64,000 nucleotides of DNA from B30-G6 sp963701385 (lineage in GTDB: Bacteria; Desulfobacterota; Desulfobacteria; Desulfobacterales; B30-G6). The DNA lies in the NCBI GenBank assembly GCA_963701385.1, contig CAVOZW010000005.1, forward strand, positions 70,741 to 134,740. The letters run 5' to 3'. The position numbers and the translations under genes were made by a program. The stretch's first letter is position 1. Each line of letters begins with the position of its first letter. The notes beneath the pieces are model-generated. The model was not told the origin of the DNA. It saw only the letters and a list, made by a program, of their open reading frames with translations, and did not search any database. This document shows positions 34,998-44,924 of this stretch, piece after piece.

Positions 34998-35684
34998 ATG
35001 TCAGAGATCATTGCCTATTTTCCACTCATTTTGAAAGGCATGCTGCTTACTGTCGAAGTGGCGCTACTCTCGCTGATGATATCGGTGTTGCTGGGGATGC
35101 TCGGCGCGATTGCCAAGCTTTCCAAGTCCAGAATCGCCGGATCTCTTGCCGGATTATACACGACCATTATTCGTGGCATTCCTGATTTGGTTCTCATGAC
35201 CCTGCTTTTTTTCGGCGGCCAAATCCTGCTGAACAATATCGGAGGGAAAATGGGATGGGACTATATCGATGTCAGCCCGTTTATGGCCGGAGTGATCACC
35301 ATTGGCTTTATTTTTGGGGCTTACATGACGGAGTCCTTTCGTGGGGGTATTCTGGCGGTGTCCCATGGTGAAATTGAGGCCGGGTACGCTTTCGGCATGA
35401 ATCCGATACAGGTGTTCTTACGTATAACGCTGCCGGCCATGGTCCGTCACGCATTGCCCAGTTTTGGCAACAACTGGTTGGTCTTGACCAAAACAACGGC
35501 CCTTATTTCCGTGATCGGTTTGCAGGACATGGTATACAATGCTGGCCTGGCAGGCGGATCTACCCGTAAGCCATTTACTTTTTACTGTGTTGTGGCATTC
35601 TTATTCCTGATTATAACGGGCATTTCCGACGTCGGTTTGCGCCGGCTAAATAAACGTTACAGCGTCGGGGTCCGAAAAGCATAA
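34998..35684 (+). CDS. Polar amino acid ABC transporter permease (HisQ type)
   Basis: 228 residues with about five membrane helices and the EAA loop EAGYAFGMNPIQVFLRITLP. It belongs to the HisQ/GlnP branch, importing polar or cationic amino acids or opines together with the adjacent ATPase and second permease. Confidence 0.9.
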   Translation: MSEIIAYFPLILKGMLLTVEVALLSLMISVLLGMLGAIAKLSKSRIAGSLAGLYTTIIRGIPDLVLMTLLFFGGQILLNNIGGKMGWDYIDVSPFMAGVITIGFIFGAYMTESFRGGILAVSHGEIEAGYAFGMNPIQVFLRITLPAMVRHALPSFGNNWLVLTKTTALISVIGLQDMVYNAGLAGGSTRKPFTFYCVVAFLFLIITGISDVGLRRLNKRYSVGVRKA

Positions 35685-35807
35685 CCCGGGGAGATGGCCC
35701 GAACATTCGAGTGCAGCAAGACAGCACTACTTGTCCGGCGAAACTCGAAGAGCGAAGACGGAAGAACGGAAAATTTTTATTATTAATACCTACGCTACAG
35801 GAATCAG

Positions 35808-36500
35808 ATGGACATACAGGTCATCATAGACAACCTGCCGCTCTATTTTAAAGGGCTATGGACGACGATCCTGCTGGTCATTTCCTCCCTGAGCATTGGG
35901 CTCTGCCTGGCGATACCCATTGCCCTTCTGGCAACGGCTAAAAGTAAATGGATCAGTTTTCTACCCAAAGCCTATATTTATTTTTTTCGCGGGACCCCGT
36001 TGCTGGTACAGATGTTTATGATCTATCACGGCATGGGGCAGTTTGAACTGATTCACGAGAGTTTTTTATGGACCATTTTCAAAGAAGCCTATGCATGCGC
36101 ACTGATTGCCTTCGCCCTCAACACCGCTGGATATACAGGCGAAATTCTACGAGGCACCATCGAACAGACCCTCTTTGGTGAAATAGAAGCCGCAAAGGCA
36201 TGCGGCATGTCTGTACCGATGGTCTACCGGCGCATTATTCTTCCGAGTACTTTCAGACGGGCGTTGCCGGCTTATGGTAATGAGGTCATTTTTATGCTTC
36301 ACGGCAGCGCATTGGCGGGGGTCATAACCATCGTCGATTTATTTGGTGCCGCAAAAATTGTAAATTCAAGAAACTTTGTGCCGTTTGAGTCTTTCATCAC
36401 GGCGGGTCTTTTTTATCTATGTCTCACTTTTTTGATTGTCTGGGGGTTTAAAAGAGCCGAACGTCATTTTCATGCCTACCTGCGCCCGCGCGAAAACTAG
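35808..36500 (+). CDS. Polar amino acid ABC transporter permease (HisM type)
   Basis: 230 residues, about five membrane helices, RGTPLLVQMFMIYHG near the N-terminal third and the EAA loop EAAKACGMSVPMVYRRIILP. It is the partner of the HisQ-type permease, from which it is separated by an unusual 123-bp gap. The heterodimer would need a periplasmic binding protein, which must be encoded elsewhere. Confidence 0.9.
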   Translation: MDIQVIIDNLPLYFKGLWTTILLVISSLSIGLCLAIPIALLATAKSKWISFLPKAYIYFFRGTPLLVQMFMIYHGMGQFELIHESFLWTIFKEAYACALIAFALNTAGYTGEILRGTIEQTLFGEIEAAKACGMSVPMVYRRIILPSTFRRALPAYGNEVIFMLHGSALAGVITIVDLFGAAKIVNSRNFVPFESFITAGLFYLCLTFLIVWGFKRAERHFHAYLRPREN

Positions 36501-36545
36501 AAGTCCTCTTAAATATGTCTTATCGGCACATTTTATGATTTATCC

Positions 36546-36574
36546 TTGACAGACTTATGTTTTTTTTCTAAATA
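36546..36574 (+). promoter_or_regulatory. Candidate promoter for the peptide-family ABC operon
   Basis: Perfect -35 TTGACA at 36546-36551, 17 bp spacer, AT-rich -10 region TAAATA at 36569-36574. It lies 206 bp upstream of the substrate-binding-protein gene, leaving a long leader of unknown role. Confidence 0.45.
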
Positions 36575-36779
36575 ATCTTTATAAGTTGTATGAAATTCTC
36601 TCTCGCGCCGCATGGCATTCGACCTTTCTGGCAGCGATGCAACGCTTGTGCTCAGTCCAATCACAGTAATAATACCTGCATGTTATTTGCTCAGACATTG
36701 AGTGCCAACTGTTTCAATTTTTGCTTTTTGTGTGTTTGTTTTCTTAACAACCTAACATTTCTAGGAGGAGGTAATACTT

Positions 36780-38465
36780 ATGTCGACAAGAAGAATACAC
36801 CCCGGCGTTGAACAAATGAAAAAATCTCTTATAGACGGCAAATGCTCGCGGCGTGAATTTCTACGCACGGTCACGTTGCTGGGCGTATCCGCAACCGCTG
36901 CTTACAGCATGGCTGGCAAGATCCTGGGCAAGAATATATTGCCGGATATGGTATCCACGGCCCATGCTGCTCAAAAAATGGGCGGGGTATTAAAATATGG
37001 TATGCAGGTGCAGGAGATGGCCGATCCGGCAACCTATTCATGGACCCAGAAATCCATCGTTTCCCGCCATATTATCGAGTACCTGGTGGAGACCGGACCA
37101 GATAACATTACCCGACCAGCCTTGGCAGCCAGCTGGGAAGCCTCCGACGATCTAAAGAGCTGGACCTTCCATCTGCACAAAGGGATCAAATGGTCCAATG
37201 GCGATGACTTCAATGCCGATGATGTGGTGTTTAACTTTACCCGCTGGCTCGATCCAAAAACCGGTTCGTCCAACCTGGGCCTTTTCGACGCCATGCTGGA
37301 GGAAACCGGAGAAAAGGATGCCAAAGGGAATGCGATCAAGCGCATGAGCAAAAATGCGGTGCAGAAACTGGACAATCATACGGTCAAGCTCAACCTGAAT
37401 TCACCCGTGTTGTCGATTCCTGAAAACCTTTACAACTATCCCACGGGAATCGTCCACCGCAATTTTGAAAAAGAAGGCGGGGATCTATCCAAAAACCCGG
37501 TGGGAACCGGTCCTTACACCCTTACCCAATTCAGGGTCGGTGAGCTGGCTGTCCTGAAAAAACGCAAGGCACCCTATTGGGGCGGAGAGGTCTTTCTGGA
37601 TGAGATTCGCATTGTCGATCTTGGAGAAGATGCCGGAGCTTATCTGGCTGCCATCGCTTCGAAGCAGGTGGATGTCATCTACAATCTGGACCTGACAACA
37701 CTGGAAGCGGCCAAGAATATTCCGGGAATCAGGATTGTCGACATTCCATCGACCCAGACCGGTGTTATTCGCATGAAGGTTACCGAAAAGCCGTTTACCG
37801 ATATTCGCGTGCGCAGAGCAGTGCAGAAAACCTGCGATGCCCAGAGACAGCTCGACATCGCACACCAGGGCTTAGGGGTCGTTGCGGAGCACCATCATGT
37901 CGCCACTATCCACCCCGAGTACTTTGCCCTGCCCCCGTTCAAGCAGGATATTGCAGGGGCCAAAAAACTGTTGGCCGAAGCCGGCTATCCCAACGGCATT
38001 GAATTGACCTGCAACGTGGGCAATACGGATGGCGTCTGGGAGCAAGACTCCGTGGCTGTGCTCAAAGAGGACGCTGCCAAAGCTGGAATCAACATCAAAA
38101 TGAATGTGATGCCAATGGCACAATATTGGGATGTCTGGACAAAGGCACCCCTGAGCCTCACTTCCTGGACCCATCGCCCTCTGGCCGTTATGGTACTTGG
38201 CCTGGCCTACCGAACTGGTGTCCCCTGGAATGAGTCCAGTTATGCCAACCCTGCGTTCGATGCCGCTCTGACTGCGGCGGAGTCGACGTTGAATGTTGAA
38301 GACCGCCGGGTCAAGATGGAAAAGGTCGAGAAAATTCTGCAGGACGATGCCGTTCTGGTACAGCCGTTCTTTCGGTCCGTCTTTACCGCCGTCCGTGAAA
38401 ATGTGGTCGGCTTTGAAATGCATCCAACCCGATACTACCGCTTTCACAAGGTGTCACTGGCATAA
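36780..38465 (+). CDS. Peptide/nickel-family ABC transporter substrate-binding protein, Tat-exported
   Basis: 561 residues of the DppA/OppA (SBP_bac_5) family. The N-terminus has a twin-arginine signal, SRREFLRTVTLLGVSA, about residues 23-38, so it is exported folded by the Tat system. Binding-fold segments include WTFHLHKGIKWSNGDDFNAD and GTGPYTLTQFRVGEL. The start has a strong AGGAGGAGG site. It is followed by two permeases and a fused ATPase. The position among methylamine genes suggests glycine betaine-like or peptide-bound substrates, but the family does not fix this. Confidence 0.9.
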   Translation: MSTRRIHPGVEQMKKSLIDGKCSRREFLRTVTLLGVSATAAYSMAGKILGKNILPDMVSTAHAAQKMGGVLKYGMQVQEMADPATYSWTQKSIVSRHIIEYLVETGPDNITRPALAASWEASDDLKSWTFHLHKGIKWSNGDDFNADDVVFNFTRWLDPKTGSSNLGLFDAMLEETGEKDAKGNAIKRMSKNAVQKLDNHTVKLNLNSPVLSIPENLYNYPTGIVHRNFEKEGGDLSKNPVGTGPYTLTQFRVGELAVLKKRKAPYWGGEVFLDEIRIVDLGEDAGAYLAAIASKQVDVIYNLDLTTLEAAKNIPGIRIVDIPSTQTGVIRMKVTEKPFTDIRVRRAVQKTCDAQRQLDIAHQGLGVVAEHHHVATIHPEYFALPPFKQDIAGAKKLLAEAGYPNGIELTCNVGNTDGVWEQDSVAVLKEDAAKAGINIKMNVMPMAQYWDVWTKAPLSLTSWTHRPLAVMVLGLAYRTGVPWNESSYANPAFDAALTAAESTLNVEDRRVKMEKVEKILQDDAVLVQPFFRSVFTAVRENVVGFEMHPTRYYRFHKVSLA

Positions 38466-38482
38466 CTAAAGTTTCACGCTGG

Positions 38483-38510
38483 GGTGGGGAGCGTTGCTGC
38501 GCTCCCCACC
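38483..38510 (+). promoter_or_regulatory. Stem-loop between binding-protein and permease genes
   Basis: A perfect 11-bp stem GGTGGGGAGCG / CGCTCCCCACC with a 6-nt loop, not followed by a T run. A hairpin in this place commonly stabilises the upstream message or causes partial readthrough, so that the binding protein is made in excess of the permeases. Confidence 0.65.
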
Positions 38511-38554
38511 TTGTAAGTTCCGCATAACCTATATGTTCTATCAGGAGGCTTAAA

Positions 38555-39490
38555 ATGGTCACCTTGGTGGTAAAGCGTTTCGGCTTCATGGTTTTTACCA
38601 TGATTGTCGTATCGCTGATTCTTTTTATGTTGTTGGAGACAGAACTTACGGGTGATCCGGCAGCCAGGGTGCTGGGCCAATTTTCAAACGAAGAACAACG
38701 GGAGATGTGGCGGGAGCAACACGGGTACAATCAACCCGTGATGTTGCGTTATGTAAAGTGGCTGGGCAATTTTGCCACCGGCGACCTGGGGGAGTCCATC
38801 CGATTTAAAGGACCTGTGGCGGATGTCATGCTGCCGCGGCTGTGGAACACCGCCATTTTGGGTTTTTGGACCTTTGCCATTATGATCCCCTTGTCTTTGA
38901 CTTTAGGCGTTTTGTCGGGAATGAAGGAGGGTTCCAAGCTCGATAGAAGCATATCGATATTTGGGATCCTGACGACTTCCGTACCGGAATTTGCCAGTGC
39001 GGTCATTTTCTCCTCTCTCTTTGTATTCGGTCTGAAATGGCTTCCGGGCACCAGCAGCATGTCGGGTGGGTTCGAGTTTAAACAGATGGTTCTGCCGGTT
39101 ATGGTGCTGATCGTTTATGACTTTGGCTATGTGGCCCGCATGACCCGGGCATCCATGGCGGAAGTCATGACCTCCCAGTACATAAGGACTGCCACTTTAA
39201 AAGGATTGCCTTACAAATCGGTAATAGTAAAACATGCGTTGCGCAACGCACTCATCGCACCTTTCACCGTTATCATGCTGCAAATCAACTGGCTCTTGTC
39301 CGGGGTTATCGTCGTCGAATTTTTCTTTGCCTACAAAGGTTTTGGGGCCCTGATCCTCGAAGCTTCCCTTAATAACGATATCGCTCTTCTGGAAGCATGC
39401 GCCATGGTGGCGGTTTGTGTTGCGGTTACCACGCAAACCCTGGCCGATATCGGTTACACATTCCTCAATCCCCGCATCCGGTTCAGCTAA
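38555..39490 (+). CDS. Peptide-family ABC transporter permease (DppB type)
   Basis: 311 residues, six membrane helices, with the DppB-type ending (EAA-like MTSQYIRTATLKGLPYKSVI and VVEFFFAYKGFGALI). RBS CAGGAGG. It forms the channel with the next permease. Confidence 0.9.
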   Translation: MVTLVVKRFGFMVFTMIVVSLILFMLLETELTGDPAARVLGQFSNEEQREMWREQHGYNQPVMLRYVKWLGNFATGDLGESIRFKGPVADVMLPRLWNTAILGFWTFAIMIPLSLTLGVLSGMKEGSKLDRSISIFGILTTSVPEFASAVIFSSLFVFGLKWLPGTSSMSGGFEFKQMVLPVMVLIVYDFGYVARMTRASMAEVMTSQYIRTATLKGLPYKSVIVKHALRNALIAPFTVIMLQINWLLSGVIVVEFFFAYKGFGALILEASLNNDIALLEACAMVAVCVAVTTQTLADIGYTFLNPRIRFS

Positions 39491-39504
39491 GGAGGTTTTT
39501 TCTC

Positions 39505-40398
39505 ATGACGACATCTATAACAGAAATGCCCACCGCAGGACTCGGTGCGGCTTTCTTGCGTGCATTGAAATCGTTTGCGCTCTTGCGCGAGAGCTGGGTC
39601 GGCATGGTGGGAGCCTTTCTCGTAATATTCTGGGTGTTGGTGGCGATCCTGGCACCCTTGCTGGCCCCGTTTGATCCCAACTCGTCTATCCAGCCGTTTG
39701 CCAAACCAGGTATGGCAGCGATCAAGGGTGGCGGCACCTTCTGGCTCGGTACCGATCATATCGGGCGGGATATTCTTTCACGCATTATCTGGGGTTCGCG
39801 AACGGTGCTGATTTATGCGCCCCTGGCAACCCTTTGCGCCTACACGGTGGGTATTCTGATGGGCCTAGCGGCCGGGTACCGCGGCGGCTGGGTGGATGAT
39901 GTTCTATCCCGTATTGCAGACATCATTCTCTCCTTTCCGGTCCTGGTTCTGTATATTATCATCATTGCCACCATCGGGTCATCCGGAATCAACATCATCA
40001 TTGCCATCACCTTTGCATCCTCGCCGGGGATCATGCGTATCGTACGTGGATTGGTGTTGGATCTTCGTAATCGCGACTATGTTGCGGCAGCACAGACCCG
40101 AGGTGAATCAGACTGGCGCGTAATGCTGATAGAGATCTTACCCAACGCGCGTGGCCCGCTGATTGTCGATGCCTGCCTGCGTCTGGGGTATGTGATTATT
40201 ACCATCGGCGTGCTCGGTTTTCTTGGCCTAGGTCTGCCCCCACCGGACCCGGATTGGGGCGGCATGGTAAATGAAACCCGGCAGATGGCCATGGCGTTTC
40301 CCCACATGACGCTCTATCCCTGCATCGCGATTTCTTCGCTAATTTTAGGGTTCAATCTGATGGCGGACGGTCTGCGTGAAATCTCATTGCGTGATTAG
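39505..40398 (+). CDS. Peptide-family ABC transporter permease (DppC type)
   Basis: 297 residues. DppC features: an N-terminal cytoplasmic part, LGTDHIGRDILSRIIWGSR, and RDYVAAAQTRGESDWRVMLI as EAA loop, ending LNLMADGLRE-like. The ATG at 39505 follows AAGGAGG; an upstream in-frame start lies inside the DppB-type gene. Confidence 0.9.
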   Translation: MTTSITEMPTAGLGAAFLRALKSFALLRESWVGMVGAFLVIFWVLVAILAPLLAPFDPNSSIQPFAKPGMAAIKGGGTFWLGTDHIGRDILSRIIWGSRTVLIYAPLATLCAYTVGILMGLAAGYRGGWVDDVLSRIADIILSFPVLVLYIIIIATIGSSGINIIIAITFASSPGIMRIVRGLVLDLRNRDYVAAAQTRGESDWRVMLIEILPNARGPLIVDACLRLGYVIITIGVLGFLGLGLPPPDPDWGGMVNETRQMAMAFPHMTLYPCIAISSLILGFNLMADGLREISLRD

Positions 40399-40412
40399 GA
40401 GGTAAGCGACAA

Positions 40413-42524
40413 ATGAACGATGATCAAGCACCGATACTGGTCTGCAAGGATCTCTGTATCTCCTACTATACCCGGGCGGGCGAGATCCCGGCGGTCGTCG
40501 ATTTTTCCTTGACGGTGAAGCCCGGCGAAACCATCGGCATAGTGGGCGAATCGGGTTGCGGAAAATCTACGGTTGCCATGGCCATAATGCAACACATGGG
40601 CGCCAACGGCGGTATCAAGAGCGGCAGTATTACCTTTAAAGGACGCGATTTGACCCAACTGTCGGATGATGAACTGCGCCGTATCCGCGGGTCGGAGATC
40701 GCCATGATTTACCAGGAGCCCTTTGCTTCGCTTAATCCTAGCCTCAAAATCAGCACTCAGCTGATGGAGGTACCGTTAGCGCATGAAAACATTTCCAAGG
40801 AAGAGGCCCGGCAGAGGGCCATGCAAATGCTGTCGGATGTTAAACTGCCAGACCCGGAACGGCTGATGGATGCCTATCCGCACCAGTTGTCGGGTGGACA
40901 GCAACAACGGGTCGTTATCGCCATGGGGCTTTTGTCTAACCCATCCCTGCTGCTGCTGGATGAACCCACGACCGCCCTGGATGTTACCGTTGAAGCCGGC
41001 ATCGTCAAGCTGGTGGCCGAGATCAGCAAGAAGTTTGGCACTTCTCAAATCTATATCTCTCATAATCTAGGGTTGATTTTAGAGACCTGCGACCGTGTTT
41101 TCGTGATGTATTCCGGTGAAGTGGTAGAAGAAGGCACCATTGACTCGCTGTTTACCTGGCCGAGACACCCCTACACGCATGGGTTGTTTGCCTGTATCCC
41201 GTTGCCGACGGCAGATAAACATGCCGCCCCCCTGAAACCGATTCGGGGTCAGCTCCCCTTACCGTTCGAGCGCCCCCAGGGCTGTTACTACCACCCGCGC
41301 TGTGATCATTTCAAACCCGGGCTTTGCGACGTCGATCATTTTAAAATGGCGCATGTTGAAGCTAGCGCTCCCGACCACCGCGTACGATGCTTGCGCTATA
41401 AGGAAATCGATAACCGTCTTCTGACAGACGTTGAGGAAGTCAAAGAAGTACTCAAGCTGGGTAAACGGGTTCTCAATGTCGATCACATGAAAAAATATTA
41501 CGAGGTTCGTGACAATTCCCTGCGAGCGATGATTAGTGGCAAACGCATTCGGTATGTAAAAGCCAATGAGGCGCTGAACTTTACTGCCAGAGAGGGTGAA
41601 ACGGTAGCGATTGTGGGTGAATCGGGCTGCGGCAAATCAACCTTTGCCAAAGTGCTCATGGGGCTCGAGAAAGGAACGGATGGCGAGGTGCGGCACATGG
41701 GCAATGATATTTCAAATATTGCCGTTCGTAACCGCAGTGCCAAACAGATCAGTTCGCTGCAGATGGTATTTCAAAATCCGTTTGACACCTTGAATCCAAG
41801 CCACAGCATCGGTGGACAGATATCACGCGTAATCAGGAAGTTTGGGGTCGAAACCGACAAAAAGAAAGTATTTGATCGCGTGATGAAACTGTTGGATACT
41901 GTCAAACTACCAAGGGATTTTTACTTTAGAAAACCCAGACAGTTATCGGGTGGTCAGAAACAGCGCATCGGTATCGCCCGGGCATTTGCCGGAAACCCCA
42001 GTATGGTCATTGCCGACGAACCGGTTTCTGCACTGGACGTTTCAGTCGCGGCAGCTGTTACAGAGCTTCTGATGGATATTCAGCGAAAGCATAGAACCAC
42101 GCTGCTTTTCATCAGTCACGATTTAAGTGTGGTTCGCTATCTTTCGGATCGTATTGTGGTTATGTATCTCGGACATATACTTGAAAGGGGAACGACGGAG
42201 CAGATTTTTGATCCGCCCTATCATCCTTATACAGAAGCGTTGCTATCGGCAGTGCCCATTGCCGACCCCGAAGTGACCAAACGCGAAATTGTGCTGGAAG
42301 GCAACCTTCCCAGCGCCATGAATCCGCCCAAGGGTTGCCCGTTTTGCACTCGCTGCCACCGAAGAATGGGCGACATTTGCGATAATGAGATCCCGCCGGA
42401 ACAGGTGGTGGCAGATCAACATGTCATCAAATGTCATATACCATTAGAAGAATTGAAAAAGGTGGCACCCGTTATCCACGTGCCGGATGAATCAGAACGT
42501 CTGCACGCGCGGCAGGGCAAATAA
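40413..42524 (+). CDS. Peptide-family ABC transporter fused double ATPase (DppD-DppF type)
   Basis: 703 residues with two complete ABC ATPases in one chain. Half 1 has GESGCGKSTVAMAI and LSGGQQQRVVIAMGLL; half 2 has GESGCGKSTFAKVL and LSGGQKQRIGIARAFA. Each ends in an oligopeptide-type C-terminal domain with a cysteine-rich segment (GCYYHPRCDHF...GLC and GCPFCTRCHRRMGDIC). It supplies both ATPases of the transporter. RBS AGGAGG; it ends the operon. Confidence 0.93.
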   Translation: MNDDQAPILVCKDLCISYYTRAGEIPAVVDFSLTVKPGETIGIVGESGCGKSTVAMAIMQHMGANGGIKSGSITFKGRDLTQLSDDELRRIRGSEIAMIYQEPFASLNPSLKISTQLMEVPLAHENISKEEARQRAMQMLSDVKLPDPERLMDAYPHQLSGGQQQRVVIAMGLLSNPSLLLLDEPTTALDVTVEAGIVKLVAEISKKFGTSQIYISHNLGLILETCDRVFVMYSGEVVEEGTIDSLFTWPRHPYTHGLFACIPLPTADKHAAPLKPIRGQLPLPFERPQGCYYHPRCDHFKPGLCDVDHFKMAHVEASAPDHRVRCLRYKEIDNRLLTDVEEVKEVLKLGKRVLNVDHMKKYYEVRDNSLRAMISGKRIRYVKANEALNFTAREGETVAIVGESGCGKSTFAKVLMGLEKGTDGEVRHMGNDISNIAVRNRSAKQISSLQMVFQNPFDTLNPSHSIGGQISRVIRKFGVETDKKKVFDRVMKLLDTVKLPRDFYFRKPRQLSGGQKQRIGIARAFAGNPSMVIADEPVSALDVSVAAAVTELLMDIQRKHRTTLLFISHDLSVVRYLSDRIVVMYLGHILERGTTEQIFDPPYHPYTEALLSAVPIADPEVTKREIVLEGNLPSAMNPPKGCPFCTRCHRRMGDICDNEIPPEQVVADQHVIKCHIPLEELKKVAPVIHVPDESERLHARQGK

Positions 42525-42660
42525 TCGCTAAATTATTGCCGTTCAAGGTGTGATTTCTGAACCCGGTTACCCCCACGCCAAAGATAAAGTGCCAGTAAAG
42601 GCACGGTTTCAGTTCGCATGGCATGCGGCTCCAAGGAAGCATGAACCCTGTTTTCGATCA

Positions 42661-43053
42661 TTATTTAACACTCAGAACCGGGCAGGACGCATTTAGGATG
42701 ACAAATTGGGCAGTGGAACCGAATACCAGTTTGCCGACTTTTGATCTTCTTTTGACGCCAATAATTATTTCCTCGATATCGTTGTCTTTAGCAAATCGGA
42801 CGATATCTTCTCCAGGAGACTCATAGCTAACAGATGTGTGGGCATTACAGACAATACTATCTTTTCTAAAAGGTTTTCGAAGGTTTTCCAGCTTGCTTTC
42901 GGTTTTGTCGATCGTTTCTTTTTTTAATGTAGGACTTTGTTCCAATGAGGTCATAATATAAATGTCGGCCTTAAATGCAAGCGCATGTTTATGGGCCATC
43001 TTCAGTACATCTTCGGCCACCTTCGAGCCATCATAACCCACAAGTATTTTCAT
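42661..43053 (-). CDS. Universal stress protein, UspA family
   Basis: 130 residues. The alpha/beta UspA fold with the ATP-binding signature G-x2-G-x9-G-S in VKRRSKVGKLVFGSTAQFV and a final CPVLSVK. The ribosome site AAAAGGAGGG is strong. It is convergent with the transporter operon and divergent from the MttB gene; a stand-alone stress gene inserted in the cluster. Confidence 0.9.
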   Translation of the reverse strand: MKILVGYDGSKVAEDVLKMAHKHALAFKADIYIMTSLEQSPTLKKETIDKTESKLENLRKPFRKDSIVCNAHTSVSYESPGEDIVRFAKDNDIEEIIIGVKRRSKVGKLVFGSTAQFVILNASCPVLSVK

Positions 43054-43385
43054 GCTGCCCTCCTTTTTATAAAAAGTTATTGCTAAGGATAAGGATAAGA
43101 GAACCTATCATGGTACAAAGATCAAAGTAATAAACTAAAGGTTGCCTGTCAAGACACCCAAGACGCTATTTCTGATTCTACCCGAACGGCTTTTGGAACG
43201 AATGCTTGAGGGGGTCGGTCCAGGCTTTGGCACTTAATAACGTTTTTGATCGGAATGAACGAGCAAAAAAGTCGGTCTTGATCTTTTCCGCTTTGGTTAG
43301 ACCATAAACACGCCATGGCGTAATTAACCGTTGAATATCGACAACCAATTGTCTATACGATGAATTAAACCCCCAAGGAGGACGC
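43054..43385. other. Intergenic region, 332 bp, between usp and mttB-like genes
   Basis: No gene supported. It must hold divergent promoters for the usp gene and the MttB-like gene, but no clear -35/-10 pair or palindrome stands out. A TGGCAC at about 43228 suggested a sigma-54 -24 box but the -12 element is absent. A short direct repeat TAAGGATAAGGATAAG is found at about 43085. Confidence 0.45.
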
Positions 43386-44846
43386 ATGATACTGGCCAAT
43401 TCAATTGAAAAACAATCCGTTCTGTTTCGCGTACTCACCGATGACCAGGTGGCTGAAATCAAGCGCGCCAGCTATGATGTCATGGCCAAGGTTGGTTTCA
43501 AAGTACTTCATCATGACGCCCGGAAAATGCTCAGACAAGCCGGATGCCACGTCAAAGACGAACGTGTGCACGTTCCTGAACATGTGGTCAACGCATGTCT
43601 GGGTACCACACCTAAGGGATACACGATTTACAGCCGCGATGGTCGCCGTGCCATGGAGGTGGAGGGACGTAAAAGCTATTTTGGCACATCCACGGCAAGC
43701 CCCAACACAATGGATGCCCTGACAGGAGAAATTCACCCCACGTATGTAACGGATATCGCCAACGGTGCCAAGGTGGCCGATGCCATGGAACACATCGACT
43801 GGGTGATGCCCATGGGATCGGTTCAGGATGTTCCACCGACCGTAGCTGACTTATATGAATTCGAGGCGGTCGTCACCAATACCACCAAGCCGATTGTGTT
43901 TATCGGTTATACACCCAAGGGCGTAGAGCTGGTGTATGAAATGGCGGCAGAAGTAGCCGGGGGGCTTGAAAACCTTCAGGAGCGCCCATTCCTGATTTTC
44001 TACCCTGAACCCATATCACCACTCGTTCATCCGGCCGATGTCATCGAAAGAATTTTTGTTTGTGCCGACTTGAATCTACCCCAAATGCAGGGTCCATCGA
44101 TCCAGTTCGGGGCGACGGCCCCGGTAACGCTGGCCGGCGGAATCGTCCAGGGAACTGCCGAGGCGCTTATGTGCGTCGTACTGGCCCAACTCAGAAATCC
44201 AGGCTGCCCCTGTAGCATGGGATGCAATTTCGGCGTATTTGACATGTCTGCAGGTCTTTTATCTCTGGCGTGCCCCGAAATGAGTCTGGCCCTGGCAGCT
44301 CAAGCAGAAGTAGCACTATCCTTTGGGTTGCCCACATGGGGCCTGGCCGGATCTACCGGTGCCAAGCTGATAGACGCCCAAGCTGGCGCCGAGTCTGCCT
44401 TTTCGATTCTGGCCCAGGGTCTTGGCGGTCTCAACCTGATCCACGACGTGGGCTACATTGATAACGGAATGATTTGCTCGACAGCCCAGTTGGTTTTGGG
44501 CAATGAAAACATTGCCATGGCCAAACGCTTTATCCGTGGAATTGCCGTCAACCGTGATACGCTGGCACGCGAAGTGATCGATAACGTTGGACCCGGCGGT
44601 CATTTCTTACAGGAAATGCATACCCTGAAACATTTTAAGGATGAGCTATGGGTACCAGGCTTGATGACACGAGCCCCACGCGAAACTTGGCAGCAGTCAG
44701 GTTCCAAAGATCTTGCAACCGTAATCCAGGAAAAACTGCAAGGAATTCTAGAGACCCATAAGACCCCTGAATTAGACGGCAAAGCCCTGTCGGCTATTCG
44801 AAAAATCAGAGAAAAAGGAGAAGCGCTACTGGCCAAAAAAGAATAA
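43386..44846 (+). CDS. MttB-family trimethylamine/glycine-betaine methyltransferase homologue
   Basis: 486 residues, the full MttB/MtgB length. Family segments: VLTDDQVAEIKRASYDVMAK, PTYVTDIANGAKVADAMEHI, YPEPISPLVHPADVIERIF, TWGLAGSTGAKLIDAQAGAE and GPGGHFLQEMHTLKHFKDE. There is no internal amber codon, so this is the non-pyrrolysine branch that includes glycine betaine methyltransferases. It would move a methyl group to a corrinoid protein, which is not encoded in the window. RBS AAGGAGG. Confidence 0.87.
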   Translation: MILANSIEKQSVLFRVLTDDQVAEIKRASYDVMAKVGFKVLHHDARKMLRQAGCHVKDERVHVPEHVVNACLGTTPKGYTIYSRDGRRAMEVEGRKSYFGTSTASPNTMDALTGEIHPTYVTDIANGAKVADAMEHIDWVMPMGSVQDVPPTVADLYEFEAVVTNTTKPIVFIGYTPKGVELVYEMAAEVAGGLENLQERPFLIFYPEPISPLVHPADVIERIFVCADLNLPQMQGPSIQFGATAPVTLAGGIVQGTAEALMCVVLAQLRNPGCPCSMGCNFGVFDMSAGLLSLACPEMSLALAAQAEVALSFGLPTWGLAGSTGAKLIDAQAGAESAFSILAQGLGGLNLIHDVGYIDNGMICSTAQLVLGNENIAMAKRFIRGIAVNRDTLAREVIDNVGPGGHFLQEMHTLKHFKDELWVPGLMTRAPRETWQQSGSKDLATVIQEKLQGILETHKTPELDGKALSAIRKIREKGEALLAKKE

Positions 44847-44924
44847 GGTGTTTTGCTTTGCTTAAAAATGGTCTCAACTTGCTTGATGCCCTTCGGGTCG
44901 TGGAAAGATATCGTGCTTTGGACC

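Noticed and set aside
43228..43245. Possible sigma-54 promoter before the MttB-like gene (TGGCAC)
   Set aside because: The -12 TTGC element is missing at the required spacing.
43386..44846. Pyrrolysine-containing MttB
   Set aside because: No in-frame amber codon in this or any of the other MttB-superfamily genes, and no pyl genes in the window.
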